Shown here: positions 25,901 to 34,578 of the stretch, one piece after another | How the letters are laid out: each line of letters opens with the position of its first letter | How positions within the stretch are numbered: position 1 is the first letter of the stretch | Assembly (NCBI RefSeq): GCF_900582195.1 | Contig: NZ_UTHA01000297.1 | Coordinates: 84,488 to 148,487, forward strand | Direction: 5' to 3' | Source: Pseudomonas viridiflava | GTDB taxonomy: Bacteria > Pseudomonadota > Gammaproteobacteria > Pseudomonadales > Pseudomonadaceae | Length of the DNA: 64,000 nt | Program-made: the position numbers and the translations under genes | Notes under the pieces: generated by a model | Seen by the model: only the letters and a program-made list of their open reading frames with translations | Told to the model about the DNA's origin: nothing | Database searches by the model: none

Positions 25901-26915
25901 CTACCAGGTGGCGATCGCCGACACCGAAGAAGTCAAACGCGGCACCTTCGTCATGCCGACCTTGATCGAACTGGAAAGCTTCGACGAGCTGCAACGCGAG
26001 ATCTTCGGCCCGGTGCTGCACGTGGTGCGCTACAAGCGCAAAGAGATCGATCAACTGATCGGCCAGATCAACGCTTCCGGTTATGGCCTGACCTTGGGCG
26101 TACACACACGCATCGACGAGACCATCGCCAAGGTAATCGACAACGTCAACGCCGGTAACGTCTACGTTAACCGCAACATCGTTGGTGCTGTGGTCGGCGT
26201 GCAGCCATTCGGCGGCGAAGGCCTGTCGGGTACGGGTCCGAAGGCTGGTGGCCCGCTGTACCTGTACCGCTTGCTGGCGACACGTCCTACGGATGCCATC
26301 GAACAATCCTTCGCTCGCGGTGACGCCGTTGTCGCCCCGGACGTTCGACTGCGCGATGCCATGAGCAAACCGCTGAACGCGCTGAAAGCCTGGGCTGACA
26401 GCAACAAGTTCGCTGACCTGAGTACGCTGTGCGTGCAGTACGCTGCGCAATCGCAGAGCGGCATTACCCGCGTACTGGCCGGCCCGACCGGTGAGAAGAA
26501 CAGCTACGCGATCCTGCCACGTGAGCACGTGTTGTGCCTGGCGGAGGTTGAAGGTGATCTGCTGACGCAACTGGCTGCGGTATTGGCCGTGGGCGGTTCG
26601 GCAGTGTGGCCGGAGTCCGACATCAGCAAGGCCTTGTTCGCACGTCTGCCGAAAGAAATTCAGGCGCGGATCAAACTGGTTGCCGACTGGAACAAGGACG
26701 AGGTGGTATTTGATGCGGTTCTGCATCACGGCCATTCCGACCAGTTGCGCGGCGTTTGCCAGCAGATAGCCAAGCGTGCCGGCGCGATCGTTGGGGTCCA
26801 GGGCTTGTCCCAGGGCGAGACCAACATTGCCCTGGAGCGTCTGGTGATTGAGCGGGCGTTGAGTGTTAACACCGCTGCGGCGGGTGGCAATGCCAGTCTG
26901 ATGACTATCGGCTAA
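22962..26915 (+). CDS. putA: Trifunctional PutA: proline dehydrogenase, P5C dehydrogenase and put repressor
   Basis: A 1317-aa protein oxidising proline to glutamate. Residues 1-45 (TTTLGVKLDDPTRERLKAAA ... TPHWLIKQAIFNYLEKLE) are the ribbon-helix-helix DNA-binding domain, closely like E. coli PutA, so this is also the regulator. The FAD proline dehydrogenase barrel spans about 180-480 (GPGISIKLSALHPRYSRAQY, LNIDAEEADRLELSLDLL, LVKGAYWDSEIK). The aldehyde dehydrogenase lies about 570-1030, with ISPWNFPLAIF, FTGSTEVAR and the catalytic Cys near 915 in DSAGQRCSALR. A C-terminal domain follows. The ATG at 22962 follows TGAGGA; an upstream in-frame ATG at 22926 lacks a site. Confidence 0.97.
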   Translation: MATTTLGVKLDDPTRERLKAAATSIDRTPHWLIKQAIFNYLEKLEGGATLTELNGLTAKDADEAGEVHTDHAHQCFLEFAESILPQSVLRASITAAYRRPEPEVVPMLIEQARLPAPMAEATNKLAASIAEKLRNQKSAGGRAGIVQGLLQEFSLSSQEGVALMCLAEALLRIPDKGTRDALIRDKISTGNWHPHLGNSPSLFVNAATWGLLLTGKLVSTHNEAGLTSSLSRIIGKSGEPMIRKGVDMAMRLMGEQFVTGETIAEALANASKFEAKGFRYSYDMLGEAALTEHDAQKYLASYEQAIHSIGKASHGRGIYEGPGISIKLSALHPRYSRAQYERVMDELYPRLLSLTLLAKQYDIGLNIDAEEADRLELSLDLLERLCFEPQLTGWNGIGFVIQAYQKRCPYVIDYVIDLARRSRHRLMIRLVKGAYWDSEIKRAQVEGLEGYPVYTRKVYTDVSYIACARKLLSVPEVIYPQFATHNAHTLSAIYHIAGQNYYPGQYEFQCLHGMGEPLYEQVVGKVSEGKLNRPCRVYAPVGTHETLLAYLVRRLLENGANTSFVNRIADQSISIQELVADPVAQIEQMATVEGGFGLPHPRIPLPRDLYGSERANSSGIDMANEHRLASLSCALLATAHNDWKAAPMLGCASSNETPAAVLNPSDHRDVVGHVQEATVEDVDNAIQCALNAAPIWQATPPAERAAILERAADLMEGEIQPLMGLLAREAGKTYANAIAEVREAVDFLRYYAVQARNDFSNDAHRPLGPVVCISPWNFPLAIFSGQVAAALAAGNPVLAKPAEQTPLVAAQAVRLMLEAGIPEGVLQLLPGRGETVGAGLVGDERVKGVMFTGSTEVARLLQRNIAGRLDSQGRPIPLIAETGGQNAMIVDSSALTEQVVIDVVSSAFDSAGQRCSALRVLCLQEDSADRVIEMLKGAMAESRLGNPERLSVDIGPVIDAEAKAGIDKHIQGMRDKGRNVYQVAIADTEEVKRGTFVMPTLIELESFDELQREIFGPVLHVVRYKRKEIDQLIGQINASGYGLTLGVHTRIDETIAKVIDNVNAGNVYVNRNIVGAVVGVQPFGGEGLSGTGPKAGGPLYLYRLLATRPTDAIEQSFARGDAVVAPDVRLRDAMSKPLNALKAWADSNKFADLSTLCVQYAAQSQSGITRVLAGPTGEKNSYAILPREHVLCLAEVEGDLLTQLAAVLAVGGSAVWPESDISKALFARLPKEIQARIKLVADWNKDEVVFDAVLHHGHSDQLRGVCQQIAKRAGAIVGVQGLSQGETNIALERLVIERALSVNTAAAGGNASLMTIG

Positions 26916-26925
26916 TACTGATAAA

Positions 26926-26949
26926 CCGGGCACCTGCATAGGTGCCCGG
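26926..26949 (+). terminator. Hairpin terminator after putA
   Basis: Perfect 10-bp stem CCGGGCACCT / AGGTGCCCGG with loop GCAT, 10 bp after the putA stop; no T-run follows, so Rho may be needed. Confidence 0.65.
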
Positions 26950-26964
26950 CATAGCAACAATCCC

Positions 26965-27054
26965 TGTGGGAGCGAGCTTGCTCGCGAAAGCGGTCTGCCA
27001 GTCAACTCATCTGTTGAATGTGCCGACCTCTTCGCGAGCAAGCTCGCTCCCACA
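26965..27054. repeat. REP hairpin pair
   Basis: Inverted copies TGTGGGAGCGAGCTTGCTCG (26965) and AGCAAGCTCGCTCCCACA (end 27054) right after the putA hairpin. Confidence 0.93.
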
Positions 27055-27174
27055 GTTGTTTTTGGGTGTTTGTTAAGTGGGTGCTCGGCTCTAACATCAC
27101 CGCGATCAATCATCCTGTTCAGCCTTTATCAGCACGCCTAGACTCGGCCCAACCCCAATCTCAGGTAAGCCGCC

Positions 27175-28977
27175 ATGTCCGAGACGCTGCTCAGTTCCCG
27201 CAATCTGGCTTTCGAGCTGTACGAAGTCCTTGATGCCGAGGGCCTGACCCGGCGTGAACGCTTTGCCGAGCACAATCGCGAAACCTTCGACGCCGCCATC
27301 GGCACCGCGCGCAGCATCGCCGAGAAGTACTTTGCGCCGCACAACCGCAAGGGCGACGAGAACGAACCGCGCTACGAGGACGGTCAGGCGAGTCTGATTC
27401 CTGAAGTGAAACCGGCGGTGGATGCCTTCCTCGAGGCCGGTTTCCTCAACGCCGCGAGAAGTTTCGAGGCCGGCGGCATGCAACTTCCTACGCTGCTATC
27501 GCAAGCCTGCTTCGCGCATTTCCAGTCAGCCAACGCCGCTTCGACGTCCTACCCGTTCCTGACCATGGGCGCGGCGAACCTGATCGAGAGCTTCGGCACT
27601 GACGAACAGAAACAACGCTTCCTGCAACCGATGATCGACGGCCGCTTCTTCGGCACCATGGCCCTGACCGAGCCCCACGCAGGCTCATCACTGTCGGATA
27701 TTCGTACACGCGCCGAGCCGGCGCCCGACGGCACTTATCGTCTGAAGGGCAACAAGATTTTCATTTCCGGTGGTGATCACCCGCTCTCGGAAAACATCGT
27801 GCACATGGTTCTGGCCAAACTGCCGGACGCACCTGCGGGCGTTAAAGGCATCTCGCTGTTTATCGTGCCGAAATTTCTGGTCAACGATGACGGGAGCTTG
27901 GGCCAACGCAACGACGTGCTGCTGGCGGGGCTGTTCCACAAGATGGGCTGGCGCGGTACCACTTCCACGGCGCTGAACTTCGGCGATAACGGCGAGTGTG
28001 TCGGCTATCTGGTCGGGAAGCCGCATCACGGCTTGAGCTATATGTTCCAGATGATGAACGAGGCGCGGATCGGCGTCGGTATGGGCGCGGTGATGCTCGG
28101 CTATGCCGGTTACCTGTATTCGCTGGAGTACGCCCGCGAACGTCCACAGGGTCGCGTGCCGGACAACAAGGACCCAACCACGGCGCCGGTGGCGATCATT
28201 CAGCACGCCGATGTCAGACGTATGCTGTTGACGCAGAAGTCCTACGTTGAAGGTGCATTTGACCTCGGCCTTTACGCGGCGCGCTTGTTCGATGACACCA
28301 CGACACTTGAGAGCGAAGCCGAGCGCAAACAGGCACATGAGCTATTGGATTTGCTGACCCCGATCGTCAAATCCTGGCCGTCGGAGTTCTGCCTGAAGGC
28401 CAACGAACTGGCGATCCAGATTCTTGGCGGTCACGGCTACACCCGCGAATATCCGGTGGAACAGTACTATCGCGACAACCGCTTGAACCCGATTCACGAA
28501 GGCACTCACGGCATTCAGTCGCTGGACTTGCTCGGGCGCAAACTGGCGCAGAACGGTGGCGCAGGGCTGAAGCAACTGATTCGCCTGATCGCCACCACCG
28601 CTGAACGCGCTACAGCATACGAATCGCTAACCGCACTGCGTGAACCACTGGAAAAACTGGTGTCGAGCCTGCAAAAGGTGACCATCGGGTTGTTGACCGA
28701 TCTGGCACAGGGCAAGGTCAATGGCAGCCTGGCGAACTCGGCGTTGTACCTTAAGGTGTTCGGCCACACGGTAATTGGCTGGCGCTGGCTGGAACAGGCG
28801 ATTCGGGCCGAGGAAGGATTGGCCAAGGATAATGCGGCGGATGCTGGCTTCTATAAAGGCAAGTTACAGGCCGCGCGGTATTTTCTGACGTGGGAGGTGC
28901 CGGGTTGCCACCATGAGCTGGCGTTGCTGGAGGCACGGGATGATACGTGCCTGGCGATGCAGGATGCGTGGTTCTGA
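27175..28977 (+). CDS. Acyl-CoA dehydrogenase, large DmdC/PA5020-type
   Basis: A 600-aa flavoprotein of the long acyl-CoA dehydrogenase type. The N-terminal extension is followed by the FAD/substrate motif GTMALTEPHAGSSLSDIRTR (about 161-180) and FISGGDHPL. The C-terminal flavin signature is QILGGHGYTREYPVEQYYRD (about 418-437), followed by an extra helical domain to the end. It would oxidise acyl-CoAs to 2-enoyl-CoAs; the chain specificity is not visible, and the size fits the family that includes 3-methylmercaptopropionyl-CoA dehydrogenase. ATG at 27175 follows GGTAAGCCGCC. It stands alone, in the PA5020 position relative to rlmJ and the antiporter gene. Confidence 0.9.
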   Translation: MSETLLSSRNLAFELYEVLDAEGLTRRERFAEHNRETFDAAIGTARSIAEKYFAPHNRKGDENEPRYEDGQASLIPEVKPAVDAFLEAGFLNAARSFEAGGMQLPTLLSQACFAHFQSANAASTSYPFLTMGAANLIESFGTDEQKQRFLQPMIDGRFFGTMALTEPHAGSSLSDIRTRAEPAPDGTYRLKGNKIFISGGDHPLSENIVHMVLAKLPDAPAGVKGISLFIVPKFLVNDDGSLGQRNDVLLAGLFHKMGWRGTTSTALNFGDNGECVGYLVGKPHHGLSYMFQMMNEARIGVGMGAVMLGYAGYLYSLEYARERPQGRVPDNKDPTTAPVAIIQHADVRRMLLTQKSYVEGAFDLGLYAARLFDDTTTLESEAERKQAHELLDLLTPIVKSWPSEFCLKANELAIQILGGHGYTREYPVEQYYRDNRLNPIHEGTHGIQSLDLLGRKLAQNGGAGLKQLIRLIATTAERATAYESLTALREPLEKLVSSLQKVTIGLLTDLAQGKVNGSLANSALYLKVFGHTVIGWRWLEQAIRAEEGLAKDNAADAGFYKGKLQAARYFLTWEVPGCHHELALLEARDDTCLAMQDAWF

Positions 28978-29016
28978 TTTCAGCGCCATTACCCAGACAA
29001 AACACTTTATCGCGCG

Positions 29017-29048
29017 TTCCACACCTGTCATGTTTGACAGGTGTGGAA
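29017..29048. promoter_or_regulatory. Perfect 14-bp inverted repeat between the dehydrogenase gene and the unknown gene
   Basis: TTCCACACCTGTCA / TGACAGGTGTGGAA with loop TGTT, 40 bp after the acyl-CoA dehydrogenase stop and 106 bp before the next start. It has no T-run. A TTGACA hexamer (29034-29039) lies in it, but no good -10 follows. It may be a terminator or an operator. Confidence 0.5.
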
Positions 29049-29153
29049 ATGAGCCCTGCGCGATAGGCTGTATTCGCCTGACATGTAGTTTGCAGTTTGC
29101 CCGGCAAGTTCGGACTTAACGTCCTCTTCTTACCCTACAAAAGAGCGAACGCC

Positions 29154-29867
29154 ATGAACAGCAAAGCGGCCGCAAAAACCATCAAACTTGCCGGGCTGGT
29201 AACGCGGGATGATTGCGTTCTCGCCTCAATTTCGCAGTTTGGCACGCGAAACGGCACTGAATGGACGCACACGGACTCAGAAGAGTCCATCGTCATCAGC
29301 AAGAATCACCAGCGTCTCTCTAATGAGAGATCAATTGTCAGCATCACAACGTCACCTGATAAAGGTGTGCCCAGCGTCGAAACGACAGCGGCAGAAATGT
29401 TCCAGGTCATTTCGGCAGAAGACCGATATGACACAAATAATCGTGTTGCCTACAAAGAGTTTTCACGCCAGATCGGCAGTGCGTGGCGCTCGGTAGTGTA
29501 TGGCGGTGCTGATTTGAGCGACCAGTCAGCACCATTGGAGATTGATCCCTACATCATTCTTAACGAAGAACAGTTTATTTTCTCGGCACGATTCAATGAC
29601 GTGGTGAAAGAACCGAATGCAGCGCGAGTATCAGAAAAGCGCTATATCAAAAAGGGCAAGGACCTCTACCAGGCCATGGTAATTACTTCCGAGTACATCT
29701 ATGCCACTGTCAGGGACTTCGATAGTTACGATATGTTCAGAACGATCGCGACTGGGGACAAGTATCACCAAGGCTCGCAGGTGTGGACTGTCCAGGAGAA
29801 ACGAGTGTTTTATTTAACGACAATCGGCAAAATCGATTTTTATGGGCGGGAAATCCTGCTGTTTTGA
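29154..29867 (+). CDS. Unrecognised 237-aa protein
   Basis: I do not recognise this gene. The protein (MNSKAAAKTIKLAGLVTRDD ...) has no signal peptide or transmembrane segment and is predicted soluble, mixed alpha/beta by eye, rich in Ser, Thr and Asp, with aromatic-rich strands near the end (QVWTVQEKRVFYLTTIGKID). Its codon use is visibly less GC-biased than its neighbours (codons such as AAA, GAT and ATT are frequent), which suggests horizontal acquisition. The longer frame opens at 29097, but the ATG at 29154 follows AAAGAGCGAAC. It sits alone between the acyl-CoA dehydrogenase and the minus-strand chemoreceptor gene. Confidence 0.7.
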   Translation: MNSKAAAKTIKLAGLVTRDDCVLASISQFGTRNGTEWTHTDSEESIVISKNHQRLSNERSIVSITTSPDKGVPSVETTAAEMFQVISAEDRYDTNNRVAYKEFSRQIGSAWRSVVYGGADLSDQSAPLEIDPYIILNEEQFIFSARFNDVVKEPNAARVSEKRYIKKGKDLYQAMVITSEYIYATVRDFDSYDMFRTIATGDKYHQGSQVWTVQEKRVFYLTTIGKIDFYGREILLF

Positions 29868-29925
29868 ACACATTGCTCAGAGCCGACGCGCTTTTGCAGT
29901 GCGTCGGCATAGGACAACCATATGC

Positions 29926-31863
29926 TTAACTTAAGCGAAACCCGCCCATCTGCCGCGCCAGATCATCCGCCAGCCTCTGCAACATCTGACAATCCTCACG
30001 ACAGGCCCTGACCTCCCCCGCCGTCGCCCGCGCCAGATCGGAAATCCCCTGCACATTACGGTTGATCTCTTCAGTCACCGCCGACTGCTCTTCCGTCGCC
30101 GTCGCCACCTGATGGTTCATGTCACTGATGCGCTCGACCTGCCCGGTAATCGCCGTCAACGACGCCCCGGTACGCTGGCTCGACTCAACCCCGGTGCCGG
30201 TCGCCGCCTGGCCTGTACGCATCGACGACACGGCGTTTTCCGCGCCTTGCTTGAGGCTGCCGATCATCTGCTGGATTTCATCGGTAGACGCCTGCGTGCG
30301 TCGTGCCAGGGTGCGCACTTCATCAGCGACAACTGCAAAGCCGCGTCCCATATCCCCAGCCCGTGCCGCTTCGATCGCTGCGTTGAGCGCCAGCAGATTG
30401 GTCTGCTCGGACACCCCGCGAATCACCGCCAATACCGAATCAATCGAGGCCACTTGGTGCGCCAGCTCGCCGACCGCGCCCGCCGCCACACCAATATCAT
30501 CGGACATGCTTTCAATATGCTTGATCGAGCCGCCTACCACTTCGCGCGCCTGCATCGCCTCATCCCGCGCGGTCTGCGAGGCGAGCGCCGCATTACCAGC
30601 GTTCTGCGCAATCTCCTGCACGGTCAGGCCCATCTCGTGAACCGCCGTCGCGACCATGTCGGTCATTTCCTGCTGGCGACCAGAACGTTCCGCCGTGTTC
30701 TCCACCACTTTCGCCACCTGCCCCACAGCCGTGCGCAGGCGTTCGCTGGTGGTCAGCACTTCGCCGATCATGCCGCGCTGGCTGTCGAGGAAACGGTTGA
30801 AGCCCCGGGCGAGATCGCCCAGCTCGTCGGCGCGACTGGAATCTAACCGGTGGGTCAAATCTCCACCGCCGCTACCAATTGCTACCAGCGCCGCTGTTAC
30901 CTGGCGAATCGGTCGCACCAAACCTTGCGCCAGCCACACCACCAAAGCGAGGCACACCAGCGCCACGGCCAGACCGATACCGCCGCTCATCCACATCGCT
31001 TTTCGGGCTTCGGCATAGATCTGCGACTGTGGCACTTCGGCCACCAGGGTCCAGCCTAAATCACGCAAAGGCAGGCTGAAGGCGAGGAAGTCTTCGTCGT
31101 CTCTCTGGAAGCTGCTACTGATTGCCGTTTTTTGGCCCATGACAGCCTGCGCTGCATTGGCGCCGATCTGCTCGCTCAAGGTGCGTTTGCCGCTGAACTG
31201 AGCTTCGGGATGCACTTGGATCAAACCATCGGAACGCACGAGATAGACCTTGCCGCGCTCGCCAAAGCTGAAATTGTGGATCAGCTCCGACAGCTCTTTC
31301 ATGCTCAAACCGAGCCCGGCCACACCGACCACTTTGCCGGCCTGCTCCACCTTCAAATCAATGAACAGCGCCAACTCTCCGGTCGCCCCGTCGTTGTCGA
31401 TGTTCAGGGTGCGCGACTGATTGCTGTCGAGGAAGGAATAGAACCAGGCATCGGCCGGTTTGGAACGACTGAGGGTGCGATCCAGACCTTTTTCGGTGAT
31501 GTAGTGATTGGATTCGGTACCGATGATCAAAGCGGTGAAGGCTTTATGTTCGGCGCGGATGCCTTCCAGATACTGCGCGAAGCCAGCCGTTTTGCTGCTG
31601 TCTTCGCCGGATGCGAGCCAATCGCGCACCATGGAATTGCTGGCGATGTCTTTAGCCGCCGTCAACGGCTGGACGAGGATCCGTTCGATATCGTTGCGCG
31701 TCGCTTCAATGCTCGACGGCAGTGCTTGTTCTACCAGATAGCTCTGGGCGAGGCGGTTGACCACCAGGGTATAAATGCCAACCACGATCAGGATACTGAC
31801 CAGCAGGGCGGTGCCCATGCTGAGAATCAGCTGCCATTGAATACTGCGTCGCCACAACTGCAT
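29926..31863 (-). CDS. Methyl-accepting chemotaxis protein with a large periplasmic (dCache-like) sensor
   Basis: A 645-aa chemoreceptor. TM1 (about 11-32, LILSMGTALLVSILIVVGIY) and TM2 (about 294-314, GGIGLAVALVCLALVVWLAQ) bracket a periplasmic sensor of about 260 residues with Cache-like features (DAWFYSFLDSNQSRTLNIDN, GVAGLGLSMKELSEL). HAMP follows, then the cytoplasmic signalling tip AIEAARAGDMGRGFAVVADE. The sensor ligand is not deducible. The frame is open 24 codons upstream, but MQLWRRSIQWQLIL at 31863 puts a short positively charged leader before TM1, with GGGGGTGCTCC ahead. No CheR-binding pentapeptide is at the C-terminus. Confidence 0.93.
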   Translation of the reverse strand: MQLWRRSIQWQLILSMGTALLVSILIVVGIYTLVVNRLAQSYLVEQALPSSIEATRNDIERILVQPLTAAKDIASNSMVRDWLASGEDSSKTAGFAQYLEGIRAEHKAFTALIIGTESNHYITEKGLDRTLSRSKPADAWFYSFLDSNQSRTLNIDNDGATGELALFIDLKVEQAGKVVGVAGLGLSMKELSELIHNFSFGERGKVYLVRSDGLIQVHPEAQFSGKRTLSEQIGANAAQAVMGQKTAISSSFQRDDEDFLAFSLPLRDLGWTLVAEVPQSQIYAEARKAMWMSGGIGLAVALVCLALVVWLAQGLVRPIRQVTAALVAIGSGGGDLTHRLDSSRADELGDLARGFNRFLDSQRGMIGEVLTTSERLRTAVGQVAKVVENTAERSGRQQEMTDMVATAVHEMGLTVQEIAQNAGNAALASQTARDEAMQAREVVGGSIKHIESMSDDIGVAAGAVGELAHQVASIDSVLAVIRGVSEQTNLLALNAAIEAARAGDMGRGFAVVADEVRTLARRTQASTDEIQQMIGSLKQGAENAVSSMRTGQAATGTGVESSQRTGASLTAITGQVERISDMNHQVATATEEQSAVTEEINRNVQGISDLARATAGEVRACREDCQMLQRLADDLARQMGGFRLS

Positions 31864-31962
31864 GGAGCACCCCCAAAGAATAAGTGGCCGAAACAATGCA
31901 ACAGCCGTGCCGATTGTATACAACCCAGTCGACAATCTATTCTTTGGTTGTGCGCAGCTCCC

Positions 31963-32265
31963 TCAACCCTGATTGATGGTCTTGGCGATGGTGTCGACCG
32001 TGGCGCTGACTTGCTCTTGGTAACGGTCGAGTTCTTCCTGGTGCTGCTTCTTCATTTCAATCTGCTGCGAGCACAGATTCATCGCCGCCAGCACCAGCAA
32101 GCGGTCACCGATCAGTGTCGGGTATTTGCGCTTGGTGTCGTCCAGCGCTGCCTTGAGCATCATGGCCGCGTCCAGCAGGGTCTGTTCTTCCCCGGCCGGT
32201 GCCTTGATCGAATAGTCCTCCCCGAGAATGGAGACGACTTTTACCCCTGCTGTGTGGTGGTTCAT
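31963..32265 (-). CDS. zapA: ZapA-like cell division protein (divergent copy)
   Basis: A 100-aa ZapA-family protein: an N-terminal beta segment with VKVVSILGEDYSIKAPAGEE, then GDRLLVLAAMNLCSQQIEMK, the characteristic ZapA helix, and a C-terminal coiled coil. ZapA crosslinks FtsZ filaments at the division site. Its ATG overlaps the stop of the coiled-coil gene upstream (ATGA). In Pseudomonas the usual zapA lies beside ssrS (6S RNA) and the 5-formyl-THF ligase gene near pepP-ubiH. Here only 99 bp separate it from a chemoreceptor gene and no 6S RNA fits, so I suspect a second, divergent copy. Confidence 0.85.
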   Translation of the reverse strand: MNHHTAGVKVVSILGEDYSIKAPAGEEQTLLDAAMMLKAALDDTKRKYPTLIGDRLLVLAAMNLCSQQIEMKKQHQEELDRYQEQVSATVDTIAKTINQG

Positions 32266-32492
32266 GCGCTGACAGGACCTGCGTTGACGCGATCAACCAG
32301 GGCTTGAATGCGTGCAGCGGTGGCGCCGTGCTTTTCTTCCTGCTCCATCAGGTTCAGTTGCAGGCTTTCGTTTTCATCCTTGGCCTGGGCCAGTTCCGTG
32401 GACAGGGTCTGGTTGGTTTGCGCGAGGGTCTGGTTCTGCTGCACCAGGTCGCTGACGAGCTGTTCCAATTGGCTGAGGGATGCTTCCAACAT
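32262..32492 (-). CDS. Small coiled-coil protein (TIGR02449 / ZapB-like)
   Basis: A 76-aa protein, almost entirely one coiled coil (LEASLSQLEQLVSDLVQQNQ and on), of the TIGR02449 type that precedes zapA in Pseudomonas. It probably acts with the ZapA-like product. The open frame runs back to 32690, but only the part from the ATG at 32492 has the family composition; AAGATC-like sequence precedes it. Translationally coupled to zapA by ATGA. Confidence 0.85.
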   Translation of the reverse strand: MLEASLSQLEQLVSDLVQQNQTLAQTNQTLSTELAQAKDENESLQLNLMEQEEKHGATAARIQALVDRVNAGPVSA

Positions 32493-32770
32493 TTTGATCT
32501 TCCAAGCGTTTTTCAAAGGGCGCGTACGATAAAGAAAAGTCATCACGGATGCCAGGGTTAAACCGGCGCAAAGCCTTGATTTTCCTGGTGGCCGACCGTT
32601 CTCGCGAGTTTTAAAGACTGTGATCTGCCGATCTGGTTCCTGCACTTCGTCGCCCAAGCCCTTCTGCGACAAATACGCACACTGCCTCAAGACTTTAGTC
32701 GCATGACCGATAAGTCATCCATACAGCAGTCTCAGCCCGCATGGATGCGGCCCTCTCTTGGTATCCGCCC

Positions 32771-34396
32771 ATGTCCCTCCGCAATATGAATATCGCCCCA
32801 CGGGCGTTTACCGGCTTCGCCCTGATCGGCGGCCTGATGCTGATTCTCGGTGTGTTCGCCCTGAATCAGATGAGCAAAATCCGCGCAGCTGGCGAAGACA
32901 TCGCCACGGCCAGCGTGCCTTCCATCAAAGCCCTCGACGAGTTCACCCAACTGACCCTGCGCCTGCGCGTTTTGTCCTATCGGTTGCTGATCAACCGTGA
33001 GCCGGACGTGCAGCAAAAAACCATCGAGCTGTTCGATATGCGCAACCGCCAGATCACCGAGGCGCAGCGTGCCTACGAGCCGCTGATTTCCAGCCCCGAC
33101 GAACGTACGGCGTACGATCAGTACGTGCAACTGCTGGCGCAGTACCGCCAGCTCGAAGAACGCATGAAAACCCTGTCGCGCAACAATCAGGTCGACGAGT
33201 TGCGGCAGATGCTCAACAACGATCTGCTGAACAACTCTGAAGCGGTAAACACCGCCCTCGCGCGCTTGCTGGAGATCAACACCCAGCAAATCGCCGAGAC
33301 CGATCAAGGCGCCAAAGATCAGTATTCGATGTCGTTCGATCTGGTGGTCACCCTGCTGGTGATTGCCAGCGGCTTGACCCTGCTGTTCGCCTGGCTGCTG
33401 ACCGTGAGCATCACCAAGCCGATCTCCAAAGCACTGGAAGCTGCGGAAACCATCGCCGAAGGCAACCTGACCCAGCCGATCCACGTTGACGGTGAAGACG
33501 AGGCAGGACGTCTGCTGGCGGCCATGGCCAAGATGCAGTCGAAGCTGCGTGACACCCTGCAGCGTATTTCCGGTTCGGCCACTCAGCTTGCCTCTGCTGC
33601 GGAAGAACTGAACAGTGTTACCGACGAAAGCGCACGTGGCCTGACTCAACAGAACAACGAAATCGAACAGGCAGCCACGGCGGTCAACGAAATGACCAGC
33701 GCCGTGGAAGAAGTCGCGCGCAATGCGGTGAGCACTTCCGAAGCCTCGAAGAACGCGACCACCTCGGCGGGCGACGGCCGTGATCTGGTCCAGGAAACCG
33801 TCAGCGCCATCGAACGCATGAGCGCCGATGTGCAGAGCACTGCGTCGTTGATCGGTGATCTGGCCAATGAATCCCGCGACATCGGCAAGGTGCTGGATGT
33901 GATTCGTGGCCTGGCCGATCAGACCAACCTGCTGGCACTGAACGCAGCGATTGAAGCGGCACGTGCCGGTGAAGCGGGTCGTGGTTTTGCCGTGGTGGCG
34001 GATGAAGTGCGTGCCCTGGCGCATCGCACTCAGCAGTCGACCAGCGAAATCGAGCGAATGATCGGCAGCATTCAAAGCGGCACCGAACACGCCGTGGATT
34101 CGATGCGCAACAGCACCGAGCGCGCCGAGTCGACCCTGAACATCGCTCGTGGTGCCGGCATGTCGCTGGACACCATCAACACGGCGATCGTCGAGATCAA
34201 CGAGCGTAATCTGGTGATCGCCAGCGCCGCCGAAGAGCAGGCGCAAGTGGCGCGGGAAGTGGATCGCAATCTGGTGAATATTCGTGATTTGTCGGTGCAA
34301 TCGGCGACCGGCGCGAATCAGACCAGTGCGGCGAGTAATGAGCTGTCGCGATTGGCGCTGGACCTGAACAACATGGTTGGGCGGTTTAGCCTGTAA
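32771..34396 (+). CDS. Methyl-accepting chemotaxis protein with four-helix-bundle sensor
   Basis: A 541-aa chemoreceptor with TM1 at about 10-31 (FTGFALIGGLMLILGVFALN), a periplasmic helical sensor of about 155 residues (4HB_MCP type, DEFTQLTLRLRVLSYRLLIN ... LLEINTQQIAETDQG), TM2 at about 191-212, HAMP (ITKPISKALEAAETIAEGNL), and the signalling tip AIEAARAGEAGRGFAVVADE. It ends LALDLNNMVGRFSL. The sensor type resembles Tar-like and PcaY-like receptors for small organic acids; the ligand is unknown. The ATG at 32771 (MSLRNMNIAPRA) is preferred to the open frame at 32741. Divergent from the zapA-like pair. Confidence 0.93.
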   Translation: MSLRNMNIAPRAFTGFALIGGLMLILGVFALNQMSKIRAAGEDIATASVPSIKALDEFTQLTLRLRVLSYRLLINREPDVQQKTIELFDMRNRQITEAQRAYEPLISSPDERTAYDQYVQLLAQYRQLEERMKTLSRNNQVDELRQMLNNDLLNNSEAVNTALARLLEINTQQIAETDQGAKDQYSMSFDLVVTLLVIASGLTLLFAWLLTVSITKPISKALEAAETIAEGNLTQPIHVDGEDEAGRLLAAMAKMQSKLRDTLQRISGSATQLASAAEELNSVTDESARGLTQQNNEIEQAATAVNEMTSAVEEVARNAVSTSEASKNATTSAGDGRDLVQETVSAIERMSADVQSTASLIGDLANESRDIGKVLDVIRGLADQTNLLALNAAIEAARAGEAGRGFAVVADEVRALAHRTQQSTSEIERMIGSIQSGTEHAVDSMRNSTERAESTLNIARGAGMSLDTINTAIVEINERNLVIASAAEEQAQVAREVDRNLVNIRDLSVQSATGANQTSAASNELSRLALDLNNMVGRFSL

Positions 34397-34420
34397 TTCA
34401 GTAGATCAAGATCAAAAGCG

Positions 34421-34578
34421 CCCTCACCCCAGCCCTCTCTCAGAGGGAGAGGGGGGAAGGGAGCAGATTTTCATGTTTTTCGAAGTCTGAGTTCGACTCA
34501 GGAAATTCAGGTCGATGTACCTCGCACAAACACCTCAGTCAGTCCCCTCTCCCCCTGGGAGAGGGCTAGGGTGAGGGC
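34421..34578. repeat. CCCTCACCC-type inverted repeat element, second copy, opposite orientation
   Basis: Arms CCCTCACCCCAGCCCTCTCT (from 34421) and GGGAGAGGGCTAGGGTGAGG (ending about 34577) surround a core with TTCAGGTCGATGTA, the reverse complement of the core of the element at 16830-17024. It fills half of the 323-bp gap 34397-34719; the remainder shows no clear signal. Confidence 0.83.

Noticed and set aside
22734..27113. A 1459-codon open frame on the minus strand over putA
   Set aside because: It is the antisense shadow of a highly expressed GC-rich gene; the plus strand carries a clear PutA with all domains.
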